Positions 1 to 9,839 of a stretch of 64,000 bases of DNA are shown here, piece after piece; position 1 is the first letter of the stretch, and the number at the start of each line of letters is the position of its first letter. The translations under genes were made by a program, and so were the position numbers. The DNA comes from Chloranthus sessilifolius (taxonomy: Eukaryota; Streptophyta; Magnoliopsida; Chloranthales; Chloranthaceae), in contig CM037588.1 in the NCBI GenBank assembly GCA_021018995.1, forward strand, positions 94,524,765 to 94,588,764. Reading direction: 5' to 3'. The notes under the pieces were generated by a model, which had not been told where the DNA came from, did no database searches, and was given only the letters and a program-made list of their open reading frames with translations.

Positions 1-1
1 A

Positions 2-332
2 TTCGAGGTATTGGGGAGAGTGGGTGAAGTTGCATATAGGGTCGCATTACCCCCGCAACTTGATAGAGTGCACGACATATTTCATGTTTCAATGTTGCGA
101 AAATACGTGCGAGACCTAACTCATATCCTCGATGCACCACCTGTGGAAGTCTATAGGGATCTGATAGTCATTGAAGAACCAATGCAAATTTTAGGCCGAA
201 CCGAGCAAGTGTTACGCACAAAATGGATTCCCTTGGTGTTAGTTAGTCCAATGGAAAAATCACTCCTGAGAGGAAGCAACGTGGGAACGCGAAGCCGAGA
301 TTCGCGCCCAACATCCTTCATTGTTTGGGTAA
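2..332 (+). pseudogene. pol 3' end (integrase C-terminal region), frameshifted
   Basis: This is the last part of a Ty3/gypsy polyprotein, which would hold the integrase C-terminal domain that helps target DNA. The reading frame enters from outside the window and reads FEVLGRVGEVAYRVALPP, then HDIFHVSMLRKYVRD and RTKWIPLVLV. The paralogue at 20977-21384 has the same blocks at the same spacing. After residue 80 or so two small indels (near 243 and 270) break the frame. In the original frame the protein would end at a TAA at 330-332 after a tail ending in PSLFG. The frame that stays open to 358 is an artefact of these indels. Family call is firm; function is lost. Confidence 0.85.
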
Positions 333-483
333 TCATGAGAAGGAGAAAATTTTTGTAATGGTCCTTTGTGATCAAATTATATGTAAATACTTTGAATGAT
401 CAATGATAGGGATGAATTGGATGTTGAAGCATGAGAACGAGAAAGAAAATTCAACAACACAAGAAATTTGGTTTTTTTGTAAT

Positions 484-880
484 TTCGATCAATCGAAATC
501 ATTTCCGTTCGATTGATTGAGGTGTAAATTGATTGATCGAAATACCTTCACAGATAGTGAGTGGCTAGGCATTTAAGCTTATTAAATTTGTTTGATCGAT
601 CAAATTTTGTTTTCGATCGGACGAAAAAAAAATTTCGTTCGATCAAAAATTCTATATGCCTGAGAAGCTTGATCGATTGAATTTTTTTTTCGTTCGATCG
701 AATTTTGGCATTTCAACAGATCAAATTAAGATTCGTTCAATCGAAATGTGGGGCACAGTTTCCCTAAAGCTAATTTCGACCGATCGAAATGAGTTTCGAT
801 CGATCGAAATCAAAGCGAATTCTGTATAAATCAGATTTTGACCGATCGAAATGAATTCGATCGATCGAATTTCATGTATA
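484..880 (+). repeat. Palindrome array A (TTTCGATCGATCGAAAT type)
   Basis: About a dozen degenerate copies of a 14-17 bp motif with consensus TTTCGATCGATCGAAAT, whose core is a perfect palindrome, are scattered through the spacer between pol and the accessory ORF. Clear copies start near 484, 527, 614, 693, 776, 796, 838 and 856. They often come in pairs 3-10 bp apart (776/796, 838/856) with A/T-rich filler between. The same motif fills part of this element's LTR (3466-3945). It is not a satellite with fixed period: spacing varies while the motif is kept. Confidence 0.9.
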
Positions 881-890
881 TATATATAAA
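838..890 (+). promoter_or_regulatory. Putative promoter of the accessory ORF
   Basis: A paired GATCGATC palindrome (838-870) is followed within 10 bp by a run of alternating TA ending in TATATAAAC (about 872-889), which fits a plant TATA box. The accessory ORF starts about 230 bp downstream. The LTR of the same element has the same arrangement at 3598-3625. Promoter function is inferred from this arrangement only. Confidence 0.5.
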
Positions 891-1118
891 CCACGTTTTT
901 AAGTTAATTTTTTTTCAAAATTTTAGGGTTTCTGTTAGGGTTTTCGAGAATTTTTACATTGGAGGATCAAACGAACAATTAATTGTGCTAGATCCTTCGA
1001 GAAATCGAATCCAAATCGCCTCAAAGCGATAAACCTTTAAACTTCGATTCTTAATTTATTGCCTTGGGTTGAAAATTTTCTTATTTGATTAAAACCCTAG
1101 TTTTGGTTTTCATAGACT

Positions 1119-2538
1119 ATGGCACCTAAGAAGAAGCTGCCACTTCCAAATCCCCTAAATCGAAGCGACCCAAGATCACTCTGGTTCCTTCGCAACCACC
1201 AAAACCTCTGCCACAGCCACCTATTCCACCACCACAACCACTGCCTAGCAACCCGTTGATCCAACCAAACGAATGGTGGGCCAACACGGGTTTTGCCTTT
1301 GAGTACACCATTGATCTAGCCTTATTCGAAACGCCCAATGTGCCCGGTGTTGACGCTTGGACACTTGACTATTTGAACAAGGTGGGATTGGATAATCTAC
1401 TAAAACCCATTCATCAGTACTATTACCCGCGCTTCATGCGCTTGTTTTACTAAAATATGTTTGATGGCCCTGACCCTAATACCATTTGTACCAAAGTCGA
1501 TGGGAAGATGTATGTTTTTACCCACGCAATGGCTTGGAGAGCGTTGGAATGTTTTGACGGATGTGGCTGAGCGAATGACTGGAGGACGAGTTGCACCGGG
1601 TCGAGCCATTAGGCGAGCCCATTTACCGAGCTATATGTGGATGCTCGACACAATCTTCAAGTGCAATCTCTACCCGATCTGCCACAAGACTGAGAGATTA
1701 GGGATGTTGATGGAAGCTCTATTCGCGGCTTTTCAGGGTAAATCGTTTGATTCCGCCGCAGTGGTTTTTGAGGGAATCAAGCATGGGAGGAAGAAGCTAT
1801 TGGCAGGGGCGGAAAAGCTCGAGGAGTATATACTGTATGCCAGAGGAAGAAGCTATTGGCAGGGGCGGAAAAGCTCGAGGAGTATATACCGTATGCCAGT
1901 TTAGTCTCGGCTATGTTTGATGAGTATGCCGCGACCTCCGTGCACAAGATCTCCTCTAGGGAGCCTAGGCCCTCCGACAATGTGGTGTTCTACACCTTTA
2001 AGCAGTGGAGGAAGACTTATAATCGGTTGAAACCACACCTACAGCCAGCCCCTCAAGCGCCTCCTGTCCCTCCTCAACCATAAGATGCACCTGCTCAGGA
2101 CACACCACTACCTGACCAACCTACTCTTGAGACTCCTGTCCCCGATCAGCCTGAGGTTATCCCTCCAGTTCACCAACCTGTCGACCTTCCGATACCACCT
2201 GACCATCAAGCGCTCCGATCACTAATGAGGCATTGGCTATGCTCATCCAGGAGAGTAATCGCCAGCTCAATCAGTGCCTTGATTACTACGAGCTGCTCGT
2301 GGAGGACGTGTTGCACTCCATGTACCCTACCAACTATGCCCAAAGGATGGCGGCCATGCGTGCATGGGTATTCGACGCTTCTACAGAAGACGCTCCTGCT
2401 AAGGATCCATGGCCTGATGAGGCGGCCAGTGGGGATCACGTCGACGAGGAGACAAAGGATGTGGCAGATCCTACTGGTCCGACAGATCCTGTTGGAGCGG
2501 TTGTAGCGGCTGGAGGAGCTACTGTTGAGGGATCATGA
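1119..2538 (+). pseudogene. Accessory ORF downstream of pol (putative plant transposon protein, PF20167-like)
   Basis: An extra gene placed between pol and the 3' LTR, in sense orientation. The start would be the ATG at 1119 (MAPKKK); a frameshift near 1130 moves the frame into a Pro/Lys-rich N-terminus. The conserved domain follows with the block NEWWANTGFAFEYTID near 1265-1312, then KPIHQYYYPRFMRLFY, THAMAWRAL, LPSYMWMLDTIFKCNLYP, and a C-terminal part ending at the TGA at 2536-2538. Several frameshifts and a 56-bp tandem duplication (1787-1898) break it. The ORF at 19141-20452 in Tekay 2 shows matching blocks (a WWGIKAFELEWSFD start, then MWLLDVVFRSNLYP). These match my memory of the plant retrotransposon-associated domain PF20167; its biochemical role is unknown to me. 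An env-like role is possible from position, but I see no membrane segment. Confidence 0.75.
1787..1898 (+). repeat. 56-bp tandem duplication inside the accessory ORF
   Basis: Two adjacent 56-bp copies (1787-1842 and 1843-1898) differ at one base (ACTGT versus ACCGT). Because 56 is not a multiple of three, the duplication shifts the reading frame. Near identity implies that it is younger than most other damage here. Confidence 0.95.
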
Positions 2539-2878
2539 GCTTGAGAGTGTTTCTTTTTAAAAATTTCAATTTTTGGGCAATGTGTATAATTTTTTTAACT
2601 ATTGTGGCATGGTTGCCATTTTTATTTTTACCTGCTAGAACTATGGTGGCATGGCTGCCACGATGATCTTTTTACATAATCATGCTAACCTTTCATTGAT
2701 GATGTGCCTGAATCTATTAGAATTTATTGTGTGTAGACTGTGCGTGTGTGTGCGTGATGCGATCTTATAGCGACATGGATTGTTTAGCCATGTGTGGTGC
2801 CATACGAGGTAACCCTTCCTCTGTCGTGCCGTGCACTAGGACAATTTTTGAGGATGAAAATTCCTAAGGTGGGGAGGA
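2539..2878 (+). other. 3' untranslated spacer and polypurine tract of Tekay 1
   Basis: No ORF of note. It contains two copies of a TGGCATGG.TGCCA-like stretch (near 2604 and 2644) and ends in the purine tract AAGGTGGGGAGGA (2866-2878), directly followed by TGTAAC, the LTR start. This is the plus-strand primer site used in reverse transcription of such elements. Confidence 0.8.
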
Positions 2879-3465
2879 TGTAACGTCTCAAACATTTTAA
2901 AACCTTGATTTGCATGCCTCGGTACATGTGCCCGATGGTCCGCACGTCGAAGACGGTATCGATAGTCGATGTAATGTCTATAGATCAAATCCAATAGATG
3001 GGATTTGATATATGTAGGCTAGGGTGAGGGTTAGTGCACTCTCGTACACCTAACGTTAGTGCAGCTGTTTTACGCCTAAGCCTAGGACTTAAGTATAAGA
3101 GGAATTAAATGCCTCATTTAGGTTTTTGGATTCAACACCTTAGTAATTTCTGATCATAGGGAGTTAGAGGAGAGAGGGAGAGATTCAATATTTAAACACT
3201 AATTGCATGCGAGAACAATCCGTTCTCGAAGCTTGTGGCTACGTAACTAGAGCGACGAATGATCCGCTGTTCTTTTAGTGAACCCGAGTCGGATCTAGAG
3301 GCTAGGATTAAAGATTCAGAGGAAATCGAAGAATGAAAATTTGGTCGAGATCTTAAAATTATGTCGTTAATTATTTTTACATAAATTTAGATCACGGGAG
3401 TGTAAGAAATCGAGTTTAACTTGATGTAGAGGGGGAAAACCCTTAAACAGGTGAAATCTGTTCAT

Positions 3466-3945
3466 TTCGACCGATTGAAATCGAGTTTGATCAATCGAAA
3501 TGGACTTAAAATGTGAAAACTTCAAAGTATGAGGAAATTCGTTCGATCGAAGTCAAATTCGATCGAACGAAATGGGTTTGATCAATCGAATCTCACACTC
3601 GATCGATCGAAATGTATATAAATAGGAACGTGGAAAAACCCTTTGTGAGAACTCGATCGATCAAAATATATTCAATCAATTGAATTAGAGTTTTCAACCG
3701 ATCGAAGTAAGATTTGTTCGATCAAACTGTGTGATAGCTAAATTGCTTTTGGAAGATTCGATCGATCGAAATATTTTCGATTGACCGAATTATAAGGTTT
3801 TGATCGACCGAAAGGGAATTCGTTTGATTGAACTATGTTTGATTTTTGGCTTCTGTGAGGGCTCGACCAATCGAATTTAGTTCGATCAATTGAAACATGA
3901 TTTCGATCGATCGAAATTGGGATTCGATTGATCAAAATTCTTAGA
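3466..3945 (+). repeat. Palindrome array B (same motif as array A)
   Basis: About sixteen copies of the TTCGATCGATCGAAAT motif, often paired, with clear members at 3466, 3484, 3541, 3559, 3600, 3655, 3757, 3775, 3865, 3902 and 3922. Variants keep the CG-centred dyad while changing one or two positions (GACCGATT, GATCAATC, GTTCGATC). It shares its motif with array A of the same element and with no other element in the window. Confidence 0.9.
3598..3626 (+). promoter_or_regulatory. LTR core promoter candidate
   Basis: A near-perfect GATCGATCGAAAT palindrome is followed directly by GTATATAAATAGG (3614-3626), a strong match to a plant TATA box. This would place the LTR transcription start about 30 bp further on. 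More palindromes lie downstream, so the cluster spans U3 and the probable R/U5 border. Confidence 0.55.
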
Positions 3946-5296
3946 TTCGGAAGTTTGGTAAGTTTTGACTGTGAGATTTTGAGGGGAGTTATCCTAACAT
4001 GTTTAGCATTATTCTAATGAGTGAACATTGGATTTTATATTTTAGGTGACTTAGTATTGTATGATGAAGGGGCTAACCCAAACGGCGGTGTGAGCTAGTG
4101 TGGGTTAAGATCTCAATGTAAGGAACACTTGACACCATGTGCATTACGTTAACATGTGTGTGTTATGACGTGATGTTTCTTCGAATTGATTATATGTATG
4201 GTTATGAATTCAATTTGGAAGGACATGTGCATCTGTACATTTTCGATTCACGTATGAGTTGTGGAATCTTTCAAGATTCAATCTAATGTGTTGTGCAAGT
4301 ATCTTCACACTTCTTTCTTACCTATGATCTAAGTTATAATTATCACTTTACACGGCGATGAGTTCTATGTACGCACTTCGATTTAAGGTTTTATGTGAAT
4401 ACCCGACCGGTACGGCGGCTAATCCGTACACCTTTGTGCTATGTGTTTTGTGACTCCTACCGCATGACGGTAAATATGTTCAGTCAAGCGTCCAACTTTA
4501 TGAGACCTTAGATATATGTGAAAATGGTTCATATGAGCGACGATGGTGGGTATTCCATCGGGGGCTTGAGGTTATAGTTCCTCATTCTATTACTTTAAGC
4601 ATACCACTTTAAAATTTTCTTTTCTTGTGTTGGAAGAAGATGTGGACCTATCTCTTTTGAATTTCGAATAAGGTTTGTACCTATGTTTCATGCCATGACC
4701 ATACACTATGCATACGTCCCGATTATTCTGTTTCATTATGCCATAAGATCTATGTTGCCGTTACAAGCATGCTATGAGTTTTTCCTTACTGAGCTTGAAT
4801 GAAGCTCATTCCTCAACTATATGTCACAGGTTCAGGTGAAGACGTTGATACCAGGATTTCAGAGAGGGAGGATTCTGAGCTAGCTTCGGGGGAGGACTTG
4901 GAGGAGATTCACCCTGAGAGCTGCTTTCTTTGTACTAGGCCAGAGTAGGTCCCGCCCTAGGATTCAGGATGTGTTGGTTTAACTTTGGTTGTGAAGGATG
5001 TAAATTTTGCAAATGATTGTATTTCTTTTGGTGAACCATGTTTCGGTAAGGTACGACCCTTACCGGTGGTTCTTGTCGGTTCTTTTTCTATAAGGAATCA
5101 TATGGAATTAGAACCGTCATTTTGACTTTTGAAGAATAGTACTTGTTCTCTTTTTTGCTATGATGATTCATTGGATATGGTTCCGCTTTGTTTTCCACTG
5201 TGCAACTGTACGATACGTGCTTTGTTCGGTGGATCGACCTCAGCGCCAGCCCACTGATGGCATGGGCTTCGGGGTGCCGAAACCCGAGTTGTCACA

Positions 5297-5470
5297 TTGT
5301 CTTAGTATATAGTCTCCCTACTTTGGGTTCTGAACCACAGAGCAATTGTTTCAGCCTGTGTTCAACTATGTATTATTGTTTCAGTGTATGGTTCCCATAT
5401 CAGGGTTATGAGGTCAAAGGTTGACCGAACAAAAAGTATATTCCAAGAAGGAAAAATGGCGGTGTCTACA
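5297..5470 (-). repeat. Truncated TAT-type LTR start (TGTAGACACC family)
   Basis: Read on the minus strand this begins TGTAGACACC at 5470 and matches the first 170 bp or so of the TAT 3 LTR (35340-35510) and the end of the solo LTR at 32341-34665, including the shared block AGTATATAGTCTCCCTA and the GGTCAAAGGTTGACCGAAC stretch. It stops where Tekay 1 ends, so Tekay 1 probably inserted into this LTR. Confidence 0.8.
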
Positions 5471-5700
5471 CCTAGGTAAGGAATTGGGCATCAGTACCCA
5501 TAACTCTGGAAGCTCCAAATTACTGAAAATTTCCACCAGCTTGCCAAAAAAATAACCTATAAAAAGAGAGGATAGCCCTTGGTAAATGATGCCATGTATG
5601 TATAAAGGCCTGCCTCCACTAAAAAGAAAAACCATAAAAATTAATAAAAATATAAAATAATAAAAAAATATTCTCTTTTAAACTTCCCGAAAAAAGAAAA
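5471..5700 (+). other. Unassigned A/T-rich stretch between LTR piece and TAT 1 pol
   Basis: About 230 bp with an A-rich run near 5640-5700 and no recognisable coding frame. It may be linker or untranslated sequence of TAT element 1. Confidence 0.4.
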
Positions 5701-8430
5701 AATATTGATGCCATAAATGAGCACGTTCAATGTGAAATCGACCTCTTTCCTGTAGAAATACAAGAGGTAGAGGTCACAGATTTGGATGAGGAGATCTCAA
5801 TTGAGGTGCTTCCCAGTGAGTTCTTTGTGTAATACGCCGATTTTGAGAATGGCCCTACCCGAATCATTGAAAAAGCCGAGGAGGTCAATCTGGGAATAGA
5901 GGAGGATCCTAAAATCACCAAGATCGAAATGTCACTCTCTCTCGAGGAAAGACAATGGATGATTGATTTCCTTCGATCATACCAAGACTTCTTCATATCG
6001 TCGTATGAGGATATGCCTGGTTTGGATACCGATTTGTCGAGCATGAGTTGTCGCTATATCTCAATGTGAAGCTTGTCAAGCAGAAGTTGAGGCATCTCCG
6101 ACCCGAATGGATGTTAAAAGTGAAGGATGAAGTCATCAACCAATACAATGCGAGTTTCCTCATAGTCTCCAAATATCTGCAATAGTTTGCCAACATCATC
6201 CCAGTACAAAAGAAGGACGAAAAGGCTCGCATGTGCATTGACTTCAGAAATCTTAACAATGCGAGCTCGAAGGACGACTTCCCCTTGCGACATATCGATA
6301 TCTTGGTTGATAATACTATCAGGCATGGGATGCTCTCATTCATGGATGGTTTCTCCGGTTACAATCATATCAGAATGGAGGAAGAGGACTGAGAAAAGAC
6401 AACCTTCATCACTCCATGGGGAACTTTCTGTTATCGAGTCATGCCTTTCGATTTGAAGAATGTTAGAGCAACATGTTAGAGGGCTTTGACAACATTGTTC
6501 CACAACATGATACACTAGAAAATTAAGGTGTACGTTGACGACATGATTGCCAAGTCACAAGAGAGGTGATTATCTGGTGAACCTCCAAAATTATTTGAAA
6601 GATTGAGAAAATACATGTAGCGCATGAACCCTCAAAAATGCCCATTCGGCGCTATGTCAGGAAAGTTACTAGGCTTTATCGTCAGTAGGAGAGGCATCGA
6701 GGTTGATCTAGTAAAAGTGAAAGTTATCATAGAAATGCCTTCGCCATCTACTAAAAGAGAAGTTAAAGGCTTCTTTGGCAGAATATAGTGCATCAGTCGG
6801 TTCATTGCACTGCTAACTCCTATCTGCACTCCGATCATCAAGTTACTAAGGAAAGATTCACCCGTTGAATGAAATGAAAATTGTCAAGCCGTGTTCAATA
6901 AAATCAAAAGTTATCTTCTCAACCCTCCGATCTTGGTACCGCCAGACTCTGGGGGATCACTCTTGATGTACCTCTCAATGACAAAAGTTTCGATGGGATG
7001 CGTGCTAAAGCAATAGGATGAAATCAGAAGAAAAGAGCAAGCAATTTACTATCTGAGTAAGAAGTTCACTGATTATGAAATACGCTATTCTCATCTGGAG
7101 AAAGCATGCCTGGCTCTCGTTTGGACTATACAGAGGCTTCGCCACTACCTGCTCTCCCAGGTAGTTCTTCTTCTGGCATAAATGGATCCATTAAAATACT
7201 CATTTAAAAAGTCGGCTCTCATTAGGTGGACCGCGCCCTGACAGCTTCTCTTATCTGAATTCGATATCACATATGTCACCCAAAAGTTGATGAAGGGGCA
7301 AGCACTTGCTGATCATCTTGCTGAGAATCCCTTACCTGATTATGAACCCATGAGAACCGAGTTCCCTGATAAAGATATCTTATTCATGACAGAGGATGAC
7401 ACAAAAGAAGTAGATGAGTACTGGGTAATGCACTTTGATGGGGCATCAAATATTGAGCGTCAAGGAGTTGGTGATGTTCTAATTTCGCTAAAAGGGTCTC
7501 ACATACCAGTCTCCATCAAGCTCAATTTCTCTGCACCAACAACATGGCCAAATATGAAGCCCTCATAGCTGGTCTGCAAGTAGCTCTTGACCTAAATGTG
7601 ACCCACTTCAAGGTACTTGGCGACTCACAACTGATTATATGCCAGACCAATGGAGATTGGAAAACAAAGGATGAGAACTTAATCCCATATCATGAGCACC
7701 TTGAAGATCTAATCGCGTGCTTCGACTATGTTATTATCTCCTATGTCCCACGAGCAAGAAATTAATTTGTTGATGCACTGACAATGTTGGCAACAATGGT
7801 TGAAATCCCCTATGGTGTCGAGATAAAGCCGATGATGATCGGACAAAGAAACGAGTTGGCCTTCTGCCTTCAGATCGAAGGATCAACAAAGACGGAGGAT
7901 CAGCTTCCATGGTTCGTCGAGGCTACCAACAAAACAGTTGTTTGCATCCTTGAGAAGATGGTTGTCACATACTGAAACTGGAGTGAAATGTTACCCTTTG
8001 CACTATGGTCCTATCAATCGTCAATCCATATAGCTACAGGGACAACACCATTTTCTCTTGTGTATGAAACCGAGATAATGGTACCAGTGGAGGTCAAAGT
8101 ACCCTCCCTCTACATCCTCATCAAATCCAATCTGCCGGAAGCCGAAAGAGAGAGAGCTCATTTTGAACAACTGAACTTGATCAATGAGAAGAGGCTCCAA
8201 GCTTGTGTCACACCCAAGTCTGTCAGGGAAGATTCGCACATGCTTACAACAAACGTGTACGCTTTCGAGCATTAAAAGTGGGATATACCGTACTCAAGAA
8301 AATCTTCCCTTCTCTCCTCCCGGATCCTTGAGGGAAATGCAATCCCAACTGGGAAGGGCCCTACGTCATCAGAGAAGTGCTCCCCTGATACGTGATTCGT
8401 CTCGCTACAATGGACAGAGATCATTTTTTT
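5701..8430 (+). pseudogene. TAT element 1 pol remnant (RT, RNase H, partial integrase)
   Basis: Translated in pieces this gives the RT leader with the block SYEDMPGLD (near 6000), RT fingers (CIDFRNLNNAS, near 6235), LSFMDGFSGYNH (near 6330), TPWGTFCYRVMPF and the catalytic VYVDD (near 6530), then the tether, the Ty3 RNase H (YYLSKKFTDYE, near 7050) and the second RNase H typical of TAT elements (MHFDGASN near 7430; GDSQLIICQ near 7620). The order equals that of the minus-strand TAT 2 (52117-54961). At least ten stops and several frameshifts are present. The integrase is cut: sequence jumps near 7870-7915 from the RNase H tail to VEATNKTVVCILEKMV, so the zinc finger and most of the DDE core are missing. 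Clearly non-functional. Confidence 0.85.
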
Positions 8431-9839
8431 GAGTCAATCAACGCTGGATACATTTGATGATTCTACTCCTAGTCTCTGGCGATAATGTAAGTGTTGACAA
8501 AAATGGATACGTGACTGGTTAAGGACCCCTTAAAAGAGGCCATCATTTCAGAGACAAGTAGCCGAAAAGTGTTCTTAAATGCTCATACCCTTTGCTACCC
8601 AATTTGAGCCAGTAGCCTTTATTGCATAAATCCCTCCCCCCAAAAAAAGTGTACATACCAAGAAAAGAAGAAGAAGAAGAAGAGAGTGAGAAACTGTCAA
8701 AGTAAGAGGTGAAGGAGTTATCATCAAAGTCCAAAAAAAATCCTAAAAAGAGGATGTCTGAAAAGAAAGCAAAAAGAAGAAAAAATAAAAAAAAGATAGA
8801 AAAAATCATGGGGCATGCATAGCAAAAATCCCCAAGGAAGAAGTGTATCACAACAGCAGGAGCCCGAGCAAGAGGACCCTTTTAATACCTTCAAAATGCC
8901 TAACCTATCCCCTTCAACCCATGGGCCCGAGTCACCCTTGAGGAAAACCATCTTTAAGGTCTACAAGCAGTCATAGTATCCGTTGATTCAACACAAGCCG
9001 AGCTAAGAGACAACAAAAGAAATTTCATTCAACCGACTATGACCTTTGGTCTTTGAAAAAAAAAAACAAAAGAGAAAGAATGAAATTTTTTTACAAGCTC
9101 AAAGAAAAAGGGACGTGGTGAAAACCCGCAAGGGTGCCACAGGTAAAAAGTAAGAGCTTGTGCGGACCAGGTGAACACCTGAAAAGACACCTAGGGTAAA
9201 AAAAAAATTACCCATGGATGAGTGAAAACCCAAGAGGGCGCTATGGGTAAAAAAGAGGGTGATAACGGGCACGGTGGAAGCCTATCTTGCGTGTTGTAAC
9301 TAAAAAGGTTTTTTAAAAAAAAAGAAAGAGAAAATAAATCGGCTACTCCTTTGGTTACACTTTCGAGTCATCGATTGGGCCACTTATAATAGCTTAAATC
9401 GGGTCTTAATCAGGCAGATATTTATACTGCACCGTTAAATGCATGACCCAAGGTAAGGATAAAAGGTTAATTCAATCCAAAGCGATGGACGTTCCGATCT
9501 TGATAAAATTTTGGACCTCACTCGGGCCCTACCGCATGAACTGGTTCAACTATTCTCAGAATAGGGCTCGTTACTTCCTCTCACGTTTGAGGCATCAAAC
9601 AAAAAAGAAGAAAAGAAAGATGCATATACCAAAGAGAGTTCCCTTTTCCATTTCATGTCTATACTTTGTAGGTGTCACATAACAAAAAAAAATCTATTTG
9701 CCACCATGCTCCTAACCTTTACATATTGAAAAAGAAACAAAAACACAAAATATATATATATACAACCCCAAAAAAAAGAGTAATTTGTCGCCCCTTTCCT
9801 TTGGAATTTGATCTATACTGAAGTATGTGTAGGACCAGG
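8431..9839 (+). other. 3' region of TAT 1 between pol and the antisense ORF
   Basis: Low-complexity purine-rich DNA with a GAA run (near 8668-8690), A-rich tracts, and repeated short phrases such as GGGTAAAAA near 9150, 9195 and 9245. Several blocks match the region after pol in TAT 2 in reverse orientation, for example 8535-8660 with 51600-51750 and 9443-9595 with 51334-51486. Apart from the short ORF listed separately I see no gene. Confidence 0.7.
9443..9595 (+). other. Short ORF conserved between TAT 1 and TAT 2 (unknown)
   Basis: A 51-codon stretch starting MTQGKDKRLIQSK. TAT 2 has the equivalent at 51486-51334 (minus) starting MTRGKEKGLTQSK, at the same place after pol and in the same sense. 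The two align without gaps and share about 70 percent of bases by eye, with matches such as VP.L.K, F.Y.Q and RY. It could be a real small peptide or a conserved RNA or DNA element. I recognise no family. Confidence 0.35.

Larger units (their letters stand above)
1..5296 (+). mobile_element. Tekay-like Ty3/gypsy element 1, 3' part
   Basis: The window opens inside this retrotransposon. Visible in order on the plus strand are the C-terminal end of the pol polyprotein, a spacer with palindromic motifs and a TATA box, an accessory ORF, a polypurine tract and the whole 3' LTR. The same order occurs on the minus strand in Tekay-like element 2 (15932-26513), which supports reading it as one element. 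The pol end, with its basic WIPLVLV stretch and terminal acidic/aromatic tail, is typical of plant chromoviruses of the Tekay (Del) group. The 5' half lies outside the window, so age and target duplication cannot be judged. Frameshifts in pol and in the accessory ORF show the copy is dead. Confidence 0.85.
2879..5296 (+). repeat. 3' LTR of Tekay 1
   Basis: Begins TGTAACGTCT right after the polypurine tract and ends GAGTTGTCACA at 5296, after which unrelated sequence (a TAT LTR piece) starts; length is about 2.4 kb. Neither end resembles a gene. U3 holds palindrome array B and a TATA box (3614-3625). The 5-bp target duplication would be TTGTC (5297-5301), but the other side is not in the window. 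The exact 3' border is inferred from the TG..CA rule and from similarity to the ends of Tekay 2 LTRs (TGTGACAACTC on the plus strand at 26276). Confidence 0.8.

Noticed and set aside
484-880. GATC-rich stretch as bacterial Dam or replication-origin sites
   Set aside because: Surrounding sequence is a plant retrotransposon; the conserved unit is the longer TTTCGATCGATCGAAAT, not GATC alone.
1119-2538. Accessory ORF as a viral-type envelope gene
   Set aside because: No signal peptide, membrane segment or cysteine-rich ectodomain is visible; the blocks fit the PF20167-type domain better.
3466-3945. Regular short repeats that could suggest a CRISPR array
   Set aside because: Spacing is irregular (5-60 bp), copies are degenerate, spacers are simple A/T-rich filler and there are no cas genes; the DNA is plant nuclear.
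8668-8690. GAA run as a functional splicing enhancer or microsatellite of note
   Set aside because: Short and imperfect, in a generally purine-rich 3' region.
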